From Bradyrhizobium sp. NFR13 (GTDB taxonomy: Bacteria > Pseudomonadota > Alphaproteobacteria > Rhizobiales > Xanthobacteraceae), in contig NZ_FOTP01000012.1 of assembly GCF_900114605.1 (NCBI RefSeq), positions 1-49,730 of the forward strand: a stretch of DNA of 49,730 nucleotides, written 5' to 3'. This document shows, piece by piece, positions 33,252 to 41,729 of the stretch (the first letter of the stretch is position 1; each line of letters starts with the position of its first letter). The notes under the pieces are model-generated. The model saw nothing but the letters and a program-made list of their open reading frames with translations. It searched no databases and was not told the origin of the DNA. A program made the position numbers and the translations under genes.

Positions 33252-33355
33252 CGGCCAACTTATCATCACGACTTCGTGGACGACGAAAGTCGGGCTTGCT
33301 GCAGTGCAACCAGATGCCATATTCCACGTTATCGCCTCACAACGGAGGTTGCCGC

Positions 33356-33634
33356 ATGCCCTACGCGCTGTTTTCAAACTCGGTCAAAGTCAGCAAGGCC
33401 TTTCCCAATAAATCGGATGTCTGGCGGCATGCCGTCGAGAGTGGCTTGGTGATGGAGGTCGGCCTGGGCGAGGAAGATCCGCCACGTCGTCTTCTCGATA
33501 TCGGGTATGCGATCCATGCATGTGCCGCCGATATAGTCGAAAAATCGGACACCAAAGGCATGAGCGAGCACGACATCAGTCAGATGATTGCCGCTTGTCA
33601 GCTCAATCAGCGGTCCGCAGCCGCCGCATCGTAA
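33356..33634 (+). CDS. Small hypothetical protein (92 residues)
   Basis: The ATG at 33356 has an excellent ACGGAGGTT ribosome site. The product starts MPYALFSNSVKVSKAFP and contains DVWRHAVESGLV and a acidic EEDPPRR loop; it is predicted soluble and helical. The longer frame back to 32951 covers the preceding small gene out of frame and is rejected. I do not recognise the family, though it has the look of a conserved Rhizobiales protein. Its last 32 bp overlap tail-to-tail with the minus-strand gene ending at 33603. Confidence 0.65.
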   Translation: MPYALFSNSVKVSKAFPNKSDVWRHAVESGLVMEVGLGEEDPPRRLLDIGYAIHACAADIVEKSDTKGMSEHDISQMIAACQLNQRSAAAAS

Positions 33635-33842
33635 ATTCAATGTCGCCGTCTGGCAGCTCGCGCCAGCGCTCAACTTCGCTCATGTAGGCTTGCTTCGGGA
33701 ACCGATCCAGAAACGCCCGCGCCGTCTTGCGGGCGTTTTCGCGCGGCTGTGTAAAGCTCTGGCGCACATAGCCGTCATCGATGGCACGCCGCTGCTGGCG
33801 CGCCGCCATTCTCTCCGCCAGATCGCGCGGTGTTCCCGGCAT
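33603..33842 (-). CDS. Small basic hypothetical protein (79 residues)
   Basis: Started at the ATG at 33842 (MPGTPRDLAERM), with GGAG about ten bases upstream; the frame runs on to 33959 but that part overlaps the rreB terminator. The product is strongly charged, Arg-rich, with RENARKTARAFLDRFPKQAY in its middle. No domain is recognised. It lies just downstream of the rreB terminator, so it needs its own promoter, and it ends inside the convergent 92-residue gene. Confidence 0.55.
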   Translation of the reverse strand: MPGTPRDLAERMAARQQRRAIDDGYVRQSFTQPRENARKTARAFLDRFPKQAYMSEVERWRELPDGDIEFTMRRLRTAD

Positions 33843-33940
33843 TGCTGCTACTCCGGACACAAGCAACGTTTGATAGATTGTCACGGATAGACTGCAGATC
33901 AAGCACCATATTCTTGGCCTAACGAGCTTTGAGGTCAGAA

Positions 33941-33974
33941 GAAAGGGCGCACCGATCACTCGGCGCGCCCTTTC
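33941..33974 (-). terminator. Intrinsic terminator of rreB
   Basis: On the minus strand GAAAGGGCGC (33974-33965) pairs perfectly with GCGCCCTTTC (33950-33941) over a 14-nt loop, followed by TTCT. It lies 58 bp after the rreB stop. A further GGCGCC-CTC-GGCGCC hairpin at 33993-34007 sits between the stop codon and this terminator. Confidence 0.75.
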
Positions 33975-34031
33975 CCTGTTCTCGCTGAACCAGGCGCCGA
34001 GGGCGCCCTTGCGAAGCTCAAAGAGTGAGCC

Positions 34032-34076
34032 TAGCGGGCGGCCTCAGCGAGGTGACAGCGCTTGGAATTAGACACT
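34032..34076 (-). CDS. rreB: RreB 14-residue peptide, small mRNA with extended Shine-Dalgarno
   Basis: A 14-codon ORF (product MSNSKRCHLAEAAR) with GTG start at 34076 and TAG stop. The minus strand from 34092 to 34076 reads GAAAGGAGGTGGTCCAG, which pairs with 17 nt of the usual alphaproteobacterial 16S rRNA 3' end (CTGGATCACCTCCTTTC) with a single G-U. It includes the G of the start codon. From memory, this fits the described rreB small mRNA of Bradyrhizobiaceae: about 165 nt, 14 codons, GTG start, 17-nt extended ribosome site, weak translation and ribosome-linked stability. The predicted transcript here (start near 34104, end near 33936) is about 168 nt. The length of the peptide means similarity-based annotation normally misses it. 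Confidence 0.88.
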
Positions 34077-34110
34077 GGACCACCTCCTTTCATTGTTCGT
34101 GACACCTTGA

Positions 34111-34139
34111 GTATAGGAAAGATTCGCGCCGTGTTAAGG
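34111..34139 (-). promoter_or_regulatory. Promoter of rreB
   Basis: On the minus strand CTTAAC (34139-34134) and TATACT (34116-34111) are separated by 17 bp, close to the alphaproteobacterial housekeeping consensus (CTTGAC, 17 bp, TATA-type box). Transcription would start near 34104, about 28 nt upstream of the GTG codon. Confidence 0.7.
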
Positions 34140-34339
34140 GGCGCGATCCAGACGAGCCATGCAATCTCGCACAGGGCGCGCGAGCCAGCCGCCGTTGTGA
34201 AGGCCTGGCCGTGCATGCATCATCTTTCTCTGCTGTTGCCGCGCGCATCACCCGAGCGAGCCGCGGACAGCGGTAAAATCAATCGAGGACGGAAGCGACC
34301 ATTGGGCTTGTCCCACTTCGTCCACTAGGCCTTTCCCCG

Positions 34340-35539
34340 ATGTCCAGCAATCTCGACGCCCGGCCGAAAGGCGTGATGACGCGTCGCGCTGCCGTTGTTT
34401 TTCAGATCGCAACGCTCGGCACTGTCGCCATGTTCGCGAGCGCGCCGACACCGCTCTACCGGATTTATCAAGACCACTGGCACCTCTCGCCGGTGATGGT
34501 CACGACGGTGTTCTCCGCCTATGCGCTCAGCCTGCTGATCGCGTTGCTGACGGTCGGGGGATTGTCGGATTATATCGGTCGCCGGCCCGTGATGTTCTCG
34601 GCGCTGATCCTGAATGTCGTGGCGCTGCTGGTTTTCATTACGGCAGATTCCGTCGTGGCACTGATCACCGCCCGCACCATTCAGGGATTTGCAACCGGCA
34701 TTGCCTTTGGCACCATCGGTGCCGCCATGCTCGACCTGAACCGCGCGCATGGATCGCTGATGAACAGCCTGACGCCTGTAACGGGCACAGGCATCGGCGC
34801 CTTGCTATCCGGCATACTCGTCAGCTACGCGCCAATGCCGACGCAACTGGTTTATCTGCTGCTCCTCGCAGTAACGCTCCTGCAAGCCATTCTGCTGTGG
34901 TGGATGCCGGAAACGGTCGTTCGTCGATCCGGCGCGTGGGCGTCGCTCCGGCCAATCGTCACCGTCCCGCCTCATGTGCGACAACCCTTGACCCTGGTCT
35001 CGCCGGGTAACATTGCCGTCTGGGCGTTGGGCGGATTCTATTTATCGCTGATGCCCTCGCTGCTCCGGCTCATCACCGGATTGAATTCGCCTCTCCTCGG
35101 CGGTCTTGCCGTGACGACGCTGACCTTGAGCGGTGCCGCCTCGATGCTGGTGGCGCGTAAATGGCCCGGCACCGTCATTCTGATCCGCAGCATGGCATGT
35201 CTTATTCTCGGTGTGTTGATCACGCTGGGTGGGGTCTACACACAAAGCATCCCGCAACTACTGGCCGGCACCGTCATCGCTGGCTTTGGCTTCGGCGCCG
35301 GATTCTTCGGCAGCATCCGGACCGTTGTGCCGCTCGTACCTGCACAGGAGCGTGCCGGATTGCTCTCAGTGATTTTCATCATCTGCTATCTCGCCTTCAG
35401 CCTGCCAACCATTATTGCAGGCTTGGCGATACCGACCCTCGGCCTGCCGCTGACGCTCGATATCTATGGCGCAGTGGTGATCATCCTCGCGGCGATCTCG
35501 CTGATCGCCGCGCTCGCATCGAGCCGTCGAGCGTCGTGA
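34340..35539 (+). CDS. MFS transporter
   Basis: A 399-residue, 12-helix inner-membrane carrier. The helix 2-3 loop has GGLSDYIGRRPV, the MFS A-motif, and helix 4 begins ITARTIQGFATGIAFG. Drug/proton antiporter or sugar efflux branches are both possible, and substrate cannot be assigned. The start at 34340 has no obvious ribosome site; ATG at 34376 (AAAGG nearby) is an alternative that trims a cytosolic tail of 12 residues. The 263 bp upstream carry the rreB promoter on the opposite strand. It converges with the secreted protein gene, 4 bp away. Confidence 0.82.
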   Translation: MSSNLDARPKGVMTRRAAVVFQIATLGTVAMFASAPTPLYRIYQDHWHLSPVMVTTVFSAYALSLLIALLTVGGLSDYIGRRPVMFSALILNVVALLVFITADSVVALITARTIQGFATGIAFGTIGAAMLDLNRAHGSLMNSLTPVTGTGIGALLSGILVSYAPMPTQLVYLLLLAVTLLQAILLWWMPETVVRRSGAWASLRPIVTVPPHVRQPLTLVSPGNIAVWALGGFYLSLMPSLLRLITGLNSPLLGGLAVTTLTLSGAASMLVARKWPGTVILIRSMACLILGVLITLGGVYTQSIPQLLAGTVIAGFGFGAGFFGSIRTVVPLVPAQERAGLLSVIFIICYLAFSLPTIIAGLAIPTLGLPLTLDIYGAVVIILAAISLIAALASSRRAS

Positions 35540-35543
35540 CCGG

Positions 35544-35996
35544 CTACGTCATGCTACCTGGCATGAAACAGCGGATCACTGTGCCGGACGAGCCCTGTAT
35601 CGGCCACACCATAGTGCGACCGACGCGGTTCGGCACCGTGATGACAGCTTCGTCAGGTACGTCGAGCCACATCCCGTCGATCCGCACCTTGTAGTGCCCG
35701 CTGTTGGATTCCCAGTCCACATCGCTGACGGCGCTGCCGTCGGCATCGGAACAACACGGACCCTTGCCGCTGCGCAGACTATCGAACCAGGCTTTCAGAT
35801 CGGGGCTGGTGTTGGCGAATTGTCCGCGATCGCGCGCAGCGACCGATTGCATCAGCGGCACTGATAACAGAGCCGCAACACACAAGGTTGGCGCTCCCAG
35901 CTTCAACCAGCCTGCACGACGCCGGACGCGTCGATCGTGAGAGATAGTAGTTGGCGAACACGGCGCGTCGGCGCCGGAAGTCTTCCAGTCGCTCAT
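35544..35996 (-). CDS. Hypothetical exported/anchored protein
   Basis: A 150-residue protein; the ATG at 35996 follows GGAG at seven bases, while the frame reaches a GTG at 36074 without a signal. A basic stretch (DRRVRRRAG) precedes one hydrophobic segment (about 34-54, WLKLGAPTLCVAALLSVPLM) that may be a signal peptide or anchor. The exported part has GPCCSDADGSAVSDVDWES and ends with a cysteine-containing IRCFMPGSMT. The Cys pair plus later Cys suggests a disulfide-stabilised periplasmic domain. The SLRSGKGPCCSDADG block resembles short conserved periplasmic proteins of Bradyrhizobium, but function is unknown. Confidence 0.65.
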   Translation of the reverse strand: MSDWKTSGADAPCSPTTISHDRRVRRRAGWLKLGAPTLCVAALLSVPLMQSVAARDRGQFANTSPDLKAWFDSLRSGKGPCCSDADGSAVSDVDWESNSGHYKVRIDGMWLDVPDEAVITVPNRVGRTMVWPIQGSSGTVIRCFMPGSMT

Positions 35997-36395
35997 TTGC
36001 TTGCTCCAGCCCCCGGCCGGCACAATGATGTTCAGGTTTGTCACGGGCAACGTACCCGCCTCTTCCGTAGTCACTCACGCAAAGCGGATCATACGACTAT
36101 CGAAGACCGGCTGCGCTTCAACTTCGCGGCAGACGCCGATCAAAACGATAGGCGATTCTCCGTTAGCACCGGCAGGCTCTCTTCGCACTGCAGCGAATTT
36201 GTGGTGATAACTTCAATGGCAGAGGTATTTAAGAACGCCCTCGTCACGAAGTGCCAAGGCGGCAAGCGAGCGCGCCTGCGTTACTCGGTTTTCGCTCGTG
36301 TACCAACAGCACGCGAATGCGTTGACGTTGGTATACGGTCTTTGCAATACTTCTGATTGCGCAACCAAGGGACGGGTTCGCGCCATCGGGCTATC
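35997..36395. other. Gene-free 399-bp interval
   Basis: This stretch separates two divergent genes. I find no supported ORF, RNA gene or repeat in it. The only element worth naming is a possible promoter for the plus-strand gene at 36322-36351. A plus-strand frame across 35937-36356 lacks a ribosome site and reads as shadow sequence. Confidence 0.5.
36322..36351 (+). promoter_or_regulatory. Candidate promoter of the GrlR-like gene
   Basis: TTGACG (36322-36327) and AATACT (36346-36351) are 18 bp apart, giving a start about 38 bp before the ATG at 36396. The match to a sigma-70 type promoter is fair but unproven. Confidence 0.35.
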
Positions 36396-36755
36396 ATGAA
36401 GAACGGACTTTACTCGATCCATGTCGAGCTTCTCGACGGGCGTTCAGGCAAGGGCAGCGGTGTTGTAACCTTTCGCGAAGGCGAACTGCTCGGCGGTGAC
36501 GCGTACCTGTTCTATGTCGGCACCTATGTGCTCAACAAGGAAGCCGGCACGTTCAAGGGCGAGGTGTCCGTCATGCAGCATACGCCCAGCCCTAACATGA
36601 GCCCACTATTCGGCGGCCAGAGCCAACCGGTCGGCATCGGTCTGTCGGGTACTTTCACGGATACGTCGGCGACGATGAACGGCACAGCGCTCGTCGGCAA
36701 GCACAGCCAGATATTTCGCGCGACACTGCGCAAGCTTGCGGAATTTCAGCAGTAG
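36396..36755 (+). CDS. GrlR-like small beta-barrel protein
   Basis: A 119-residue protein resembling GrlR, the type III secretion regulator fold. The shape is an N-terminal MKNGLYSIHVELLDG strand, then GSGVVTFREGELLGGD (20-35), YVGTYVL, a central LSGTF repeat and final strands. GrlR in enteropathogens binds and blocks the activator GrlA. Bradyrhizobium and relatives carry free-standing copies whose partners are not known, and no GrlA or T3SS gene is in this window. The ATG at 36396 is favoured because the family begins at this M; 36357 is only an open frame. Tail-to-tail with the histidine kinase gene (9 bp). Confidence 0.72.
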   Translation: MKNGLYSIHVELLDGRSGKGSGVVTFREGELLGGDAYLFYVGTYVLNKEAGTFKGEVSVMQHTPSPNMSPLFGGQSQPVGIGLSGTFTDTSATMNGTALVGKHSQIFRATLRKLAEFQQ

Positions 36756-36764
36756 CAGCGTCCG

Positions 36765-39446
36765 CTATTCCGCAGCCATCTCCAGCGGAGCAACGCGCGG
36801 CAGGATGATCTGGATGCGCGTTCCCTGCCCCGGGTCGGACTGCAGATGCAGACGACCACCGAGGCGGCTGGTGACGATGCTGTAGACGATGTGCAGGCCC
36901 AGGCCCGTGCCGCCCTGATCCCGGCGCGTCGTGAAGAACGGATCGAAAGCACGCCGCCGAACCTCAGGGCTCATGCCGACGCCATTATCCGCGAAAAGAA
37001 TTTCCACATGATCGTTGCCGGCTTCCTGCACCTTGATCTCGACCGAGCCACCATTGCCATCGGGAAATGCATGAGCGACGGAATTGAGGAACAGATTGGT
37101 CAGCACCTGACCATACGGGCCCGGATAGCTGTTCATCGTCAGTCCCGGCTTGCAGTCGACCGAGAGCGCCAGCTTCTGTTTTCGTAATCCCGGCTTCAAG
37201 CTCATCACCACCTGCTCGGTGAGATCGGCGAGATCAAAGACGCGCTGGTCGGAATAATTGCGGTCAGCGGAAACCTGCTTGAACGACTGGATCAACTCAG
37301 CCGCGCGATTGAGATTGGCGACCAATTGTGCCGCTGCATCGCGATTGGACTCGATGAATTCGGTCAGGGTCGAGCGGCGCAGCTCGCCGCGCGCAACCTC
37401 CTCGCCGAAGAGCGCGATCTTGCGTTCCAACGATGAGGCCACGGTCAGGCTGATGCCCACGGGATTGTTGACCTCGTGGGCCACACCGGCAACCAGCCGC
37501 CCAAGCGCCGCGAGCTTCTCCGCCTCGATCAAGGAATTCTGCGTCTCACGCAGATTGCGTAGCGCCGTCTCAGCGGCGTCCTTGGCCTTGAGCATCTCCT
37601 GCTCGCTGCGCTTGCGCTGGCCGATATCGAGCGCCACGGTCACGATGTTCTGGATATCGCCATCGGCCGTCAGCAAAGGCAGCTTGTTGACCAGCCACTG
37701 CCGCATCACGCCGCCAGCATCCTTGTATTCTTCCTCGTAGAAACCGAGGCCCTTCCTGGTCGCCAGCACCATCTTGTCAGGTGAGTCGGTCTTCGACGCG
37801 CCAAAGCGCATCATCAGCTCGCCGGTGGTTTTCCCGATCGCGTCACCGGGCTCGATGCCGAAAATCCCCGCCATATAGCGGTTCATCAGGACGTATCGCA
37901 GATCAGTGTCCTTTACATTGATGACGGCAGGAACGGTGTCGATGACCTGCTGCAGCAACCTGCGGCCTTCCCTAATCGCCGCTTCGGCATGCTTCTGATC
38001 AGTAATGTCGCGGACCGTTCCCTCATATCGCACAACCTCGCCATTCTCGTCGCGGACCGCCGTGGCGCTGTCCGACAGCCAGAGGATCGCGTCGTGCCGT
38101 TGACGGACCTGATACTCGAATTCGCGCACCATGCCGTCGCTTTCCATGCGCTGTTGATACTCGGCGCGCGCCGCGGGATCGACATAGATGTTGCGCGAGA
38201 TATCCAGCGTGGCGCGGATCAGGTCTTCCGGTGAATCATACCCCATCATCCGCGCCAGTGCCGGATTGGCATTGAGCAGCGCGCCTGCCGGCGTCGTCAC
38301 ATAAATGCCGTCGACGGATCCTTCAAATAGCTTGCGATAACTTTCTTCCGCCAGCTTCTGCTCGGCCAACGCATGCAAGGCCGCCTCACGCGCGGCATCG
38401 GCATCTACGAGCGTCTTGCGGAACACCTCCGCGGCGCGCGCAATGTCACCGATTTCATTCTCCAGATCCATGGCCGGGATCGGCGTGTGCTTGGCGCCAC
38501 CGGCCAGCGCACGGATCGACCTGGCAATCGCCTTCAGCGGCTTCACGATCCGCCGCACCACGAACAGTGCCGCCAGCAAGCCAACGAGAACGCCGGCAGT
38601 GCCAAGAATGATACTTTGCCATCTCGCCTCGGTCAGCGTGTGCGCGAATTCACGCGACAGGACCCGGCCGCGTCGTGCGCTAAGCTCTCGCAACAATTCG
38701 GTCACCCGGCCGATCAGGCGGCCTTCCGCCCCGAGCACGTCCCTGTCGAGATCGGCGATCTCGCTTTCGGTCTCCGAAATTGCGATGATCGCATCGGTAT
38801 AGGCATCGGAAGCCGCACGAAGCGCGGGTGTACTGACTGGCAGCGCACGCATGCGCTGCGCGGCCTGCTCGGCCCCGACAGGATCGCGCGCCAGCAAGGC
38901 GGCAGCGATCTCGTTCTGCGCCCGGAACATCGCCTTGGCGCCGTTGGAATTCGTCACATCCGGAATGGCATTCTCGAATTGCTCGCGCAGCGGCGGCAAC
39001 GTCGCCAGCAAGGCAGAACGGCGCGCGATCATCGACGAGACGCGTTCGATCCCCTCGCGATACTTGATCAGGCGCGCGTCGACGCCGTCAATCATGTCGC
39101 GCTGCTCGGGCGCAAGCTCGATCCGGGTCTTCTTCAGGAGATCGCCGAGCGCCGTGGCAGCCTGTGAGACCCTCTCGGGTTGCGTATCGGGATCGGTGAC
39201 AAAATCGCGCGCGGCCAGCCGCAGCCTCGTCAGGCGGCGGTCGATATCCTCGGCCAGATCGCCAACGGTCTGCAGACGCTGAAGCTCGGCGAAGGTATTG
39301 TCGATATGACGGATCGCGACCACGCTGGCGATGCTGGTGATGAGGATCACCGTCAGCACCAGCAGGAACCCGCTGAAGGTCAGCTGGCCGATCGAGAGCG
39401 AGGACGATCGGACCCGCTGAAAGAATGCCGTAATGGCAGAGGACAT
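36765..39446 (-). CDS. Orphan membrane histidine kinase (HAMP, two PAS, HATPase)
   Basis: An 893-residue sensor kinase. Order: TM1 (about 22-45), a ~230-residue helical periplasmic sensor (about 46-275), TM2 (278-298), HAMP (about 299-350), PAS 1 (about 368-485), PAS 2 (about 500-610), coiled coil, then the dimerisation helix with phosphoacceptor H657 in AHEVNNP. The ATPase domain has N-box YGQVLTNLFLNSVAHA, G1 ADNGVGM, F-box FDPFFTTR and G2 GGTGLGLHIV. The N-terminal sensor resembles the four-helix domains of chemoreceptor-like kinases. No response regulator gene adjoins it. The signal is unknown. It could act on a distant regulator. Confidence 0.9.
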   Translation of the reverse strand: MSSAITAFFQRVRSSSLSIGQLTFSGFLLVLTVILITSIASVVAIRHIDNTFAELQRLQTVGDLAEDIDRRLTRLRLAARDFVTDPDTQPERVSQAATALGDLLKKTRIELAPEQRDMIDGVDARLIKYREGIERVSSMIARRSALLATLPPLREQFENAIPDVTNSNGAKAMFRAQNEIAAALLARDPVGAEQAAQRMRALPVSTPALRAASDAYTDAIIAISETESEIADLDRDVLGAEGRLIGRVTELLRELSARRGRVLSREFAHTLTEARWQSIILGTAGVLVGLLAALFVVRRIVKPLKAIARSIRALAGGAKHTPIPAMDLENEIGDIARAAEVFRKTLVDADAAREAALHALAEQKLAEESYRKLFEGSVDGIYVTTPAGALLNANPALARMMGYDSPEDLIRATLDISRNIYVDPAARAEYQQRMESDGMVREFEYQVRQRHDAILWLSDSATAVRDENGEVVRYEGTVRDITDQKHAEAAIREGRRLLQQVIDTVPAVINVKDTDLRYVLMNRYMAGIFGIEPGDAIGKTTGELMMRFGASKTDSPDKMVLATRKGLGFYEEEYKDAGGVMRQWLVNKLPLLTADGDIQNIVTVALDIGQRKRSEQEMLKAKDAAETALRNLRETQNSLIEAEKLAALGRLVAGVAHEVNNPVGISLTVASSLERKIALFGEEVARGELRRSTLTEFIESNRDAAAQLVANLNRAAELIQSFKQVSADRNYSDQRVFDLADLTEQVVMSLKPGLRKQKLALSVDCKPGLTMNSYPGPYGQVLTNLFLNSVAHAFPDGNGGSVEIKVQEAGNDHVEILFADNGVGMSPEVRRRAFDPFFTTRRDQGGTGLGLHIVYSIVTSRLGGRLHLQSDPGQGTRIQIILPRVAPLEMAAE

Positions 39447-39505
39447 GGTTGTGGGACCGGACTTCAGAGCGTCCCAATATATCCCGACTTCAGGCGCGGG
39501 GGGAA

Positions 39506-39544
39506 CATGCTGGACGGCCCGATCGGGCCGAACCGTCCAGCATG
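39506..39544. terminator. Strong hairpin behind the PQQ dehydrogenase gene
   Basis: CATGCTGGACGG (39506-39517) pairs perfectly with CCGTCCAGCATG (39533-39544), with a further CCCGATCGGG palindrome in the loop. It begins 5 bp after the stop of the minus-strand PQQ dehydrogenase gene. It lacks a good T-tract, so it may be a transcript-stabilising 3' hairpin or a factor-dependent end rather than a pure intrinsic terminator. Confidence 0.6.
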
Positions 39545-39548
39545 GTGT

Positions 39549-41729
39549 CTATTTTGGCCGTATGGCGTCGGCGGTGCCCTGGATGAAGGCCTGGATCTTG
39601 ACCACATCCGCTTCCGTGAGCTTGCCGGTAAAATCAGGCATGCCCTTGTCCTTGAATGGCCCGTTGAAGACGATGTCCTTCAGATTGGTGATGGTCTCGG
39701 TCGACACGTAACCAAGATTGGGAACATTGCCGCCCTTGTCCACGCCGGGCACGCCGTGGCAGGTCGCACAGGCATTCACGTAGATCGAAGTCCCCTCCGG
39801 GGCGTGCGTGGGATCGTATTTCACGCCGGTCAGCAGATTGCCGATCTGGTACTTGGTAAAGGCAGGCAACGGCGCCTTGCCGCCAATGGCAAAGGTGTAG
39901 ACCGTGCCGGGTGCCTCACGATCCGTCGCGCGCTGGGTGATGCCGAACACGCCGCCCCACCCGACAGCCACCGAGACGTATTGCACGCCATCGACCATAT
40001 AGGTCGCAGGTGCGGCCACCACGCCGGTGCCGACCGGCGTTTCCCAGAGCTTCTCACCTGTCTTGGCGTTATAGGCGATGAAGCGGCCGTCCGCGGTCCC
40101 CTGGAACACGAGATTGCCGGCCGTCGTGAGCGTACCGCCATTCCAGGGCGCGATGTATTCAGTGCGCCATGCTTCCCTCTGCTTTACCGGATCCCACGCG
40201 ATCAGGCGACCGAATGGTGGGTTCTTCGGCGGCTCGGCATTGAGCGAGAAGCCGACATTCCAGCCCGTGGTGCCGCCGAACTTGTTCGAGCCCTGCGCAT
40301 TCTGCACCAGCGTCTTCTCACCCGTGAGGTTCAAAGGCACGCCCTGCGCCGGCAGATAGACCAGCCCGGTTTGCGGATTGAACGACATCGGATGCCAGTT
40401 ATGAGCACCGAACGGTCCGGGAATGCTGTCGAAGGATTTGTCCGGCGAGCGGGCTTCCGGCACCTCGATCGGCCTTCCGCTGGCATCGTAGCCGGTGGCC
40501 CAGTTTACATCGACAAAGTTCTTGGCAGAGATGAACTTGCCGTTGGTGCGGTCGATGACGAAGAAGAAGCCGTTCTTCGGCGCATGCAGCACCACCTTGC
40601 GCGGCGCGCCATCGATGGTGAGATCGGCGAGGATCATCGGCTGCGTCGAGGTGTAGTCCCAGTTGTCGCCGGGCGTTTCCTGATAGTGCCAGAGATATTT
40701 CCCGGTATCGGCATTCAACGCGACGATTGAGCCGAGATAGAGATTATCGCCGCCTCCCGGACTGCGCAGATTGCGATTCCACGGCGAGCCGTTGCCGGTG
40801 CCGATATAGACCATGTTCAGGTCGGGATCGAAGGTGATCGTATCCCATGCCGAGCCGCCGCCGCCATTGACCCAGTATTTGCCGGCCGGATCCCAGGTCT
40901 TCGCCGCGGCAGCCATCGAGTCGTCCTCGAAAGGCTTGGCCGGATCGCCGGGCACCGTGAACCAGCGCCATGCCTGATTGCCGGTCTCCGAGTCATAGGC
41001 CGTGACATAGCCGCGCACGCCATATTCAGCGCCGCCATTCCCGATCACAACCTTGCCGTTGAACACGCGCGGCGCGCCGGTGATCGTATAGGACATCTTG
41101 CGATCGATGACCGTGTCCTTCTCCCAGACTTTCGTGCCCGTCGCGGCATCCAACGCGACCAACCGGCCGTCATAGGCCCCCACAAACACCTTGCCCTTGT
41201 AGAGCGCGACGCCGCGATTCACGACATCGCAGCATCCGCGATATCCCTTCTCGCGATCTACTCCCGGGTCGAAGGTCCATAGCCGCTTGCCGGTCCGCGT
41301 ATCGACTGCATGCACCACACTCCATGGCGCCGACACATACATGATGCCATCGACGACGAGCGGCGTCGCCTCGACGCCGCGGATGGATTCCAGATTATAG
41401 GTCCACATCAGGCCGATATCTTTGACATTCTCGGCCGTGATCTGATTGAGCTTGCTGAAACGTGTCTCGGCATAATCGAGGCCGTAAGTCGGCCAGTCCT
41501 TTGACGTCGCCGTATTGGCCGTGATCGCGGCACTATCGATTGCCGATGTAACCGCCTTGATATGGTCCGGTGTGCCCTTGGTCTGTGCGTTGGCGGCTCC
41601 GCCCAACAACGTTGCACCAAATACGACTGCGATGGATGTTCGGAACCAACGGTGCAGTATGATATGTGAGTTGAGTGTCCCGTTGAAAAATGGACGCGAA
41701 GACGCGCGCCGACGAGCAAGCTGTCTCAT
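39549..41729 (-). CDS. PQQ-dependent quinohaemoprotein alcohol dehydrogenase
   Basis: A 726-residue periplasmic enzyme. The ATG at 41729 has GGGAG upstream; a longer frame to 41909 is rejected. A twin-Arg-free signal peptide ends near ANA-Q (residue 48-49). The PQQ propeller carries the vicinal cysteines C166-C167 (YRGCCDV), repeated tryptophan-docking blades such as LTTAGNLVFQGTADG, and catalytic D358 in NWDYTSTQP. The residue two positions after D358 is Thr360, not the extra Asp of lanthanide-dependent enzymes, so calcium is predicted. A cytochrome c domain follows (CATCH, C654/C657/H658; axial Met in KGMPDF, M697). It oxidises short alcohols and passes electrons to the respiratory chain. 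No PQQ synthesis genes are nearby. Confidence 0.93.
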   Translation of the reverse strand: MRQLARRRASSRPFFNGTLNSHIILHRWFRTSIAVVFGATLLGGAANAQTKGTPDHIKAVTSAIDSAAITANTATSKDWPTYGLDYAETRFSKLNQITAENVKDIGLMWTYNLESIRGVEATPLVVDGIMYVSAPWSVVHAVDTRTGKRLWTFDPGVDREKGYRGCCDVVNRGVALYKGKVFVGAYDGRLVALDAATGTKVWEKDTVIDRKMSYTITGAPRVFNGKVVIGNGGAEYGVRGYVTAYDSETGNQAWRWFTVPGDPAKPFEDDSMAAAAKTWDPAGKYWVNGGGGSAWDTITFDPDLNMVYIGTGNGSPWNRNLRSPGGGDNLYLGSIVALNADTGKYLWHYQETPGDNWDYTSTQPMILADLTIDGAPRKVVLHAPKNGFFFVIDRTNGKFISAKNFVDVNWATGYDASGRPIEVPEARSPDKSFDSIPGPFGAHNWHPMSFNPQTGLVYLPAQGVPLNLTGEKTLVQNAQGSNKFGGTTGWNVGFSLNAEPPKNPPFGRLIAWDPVKQREAWRTEYIAPWNGGTLTTAGNLVFQGTADGRFIAYNAKTGEKLWETPVGTGVVAAPATYMVDGVQYVSVAVGWGGVFGITQRATDREAPGTVYTFAIGGKAPLPAFTKYQIGNLLTGVKYDPTHAPEGTSIYVNACATCHGVPGVDKGGNVPNLGYVSTETITNLKDIVFNGPFKDKGMPDFTGKLTEADVVKIQAFIQGTADAIRPK

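Noticed and set aside
32951-33634. 227-codon ORF spanning two small genes
   Set aside because: Only its last 92 codons have a good start and ribosome site (33356). The upstream part overlaps the 72-residue gene in another frame.
34062-34328. 88-codon plus-strand ORF opposite rreB
   Set aside because: It is antisense to the rreB promoter and coding region and lacks a ribosome site.
39180-40730. 516-codon plus-strand frame across the kinase and PQQ dehydrogenase genes
   Set aside because: Antisense shadow across two well-supported genes and their hairpin gap.
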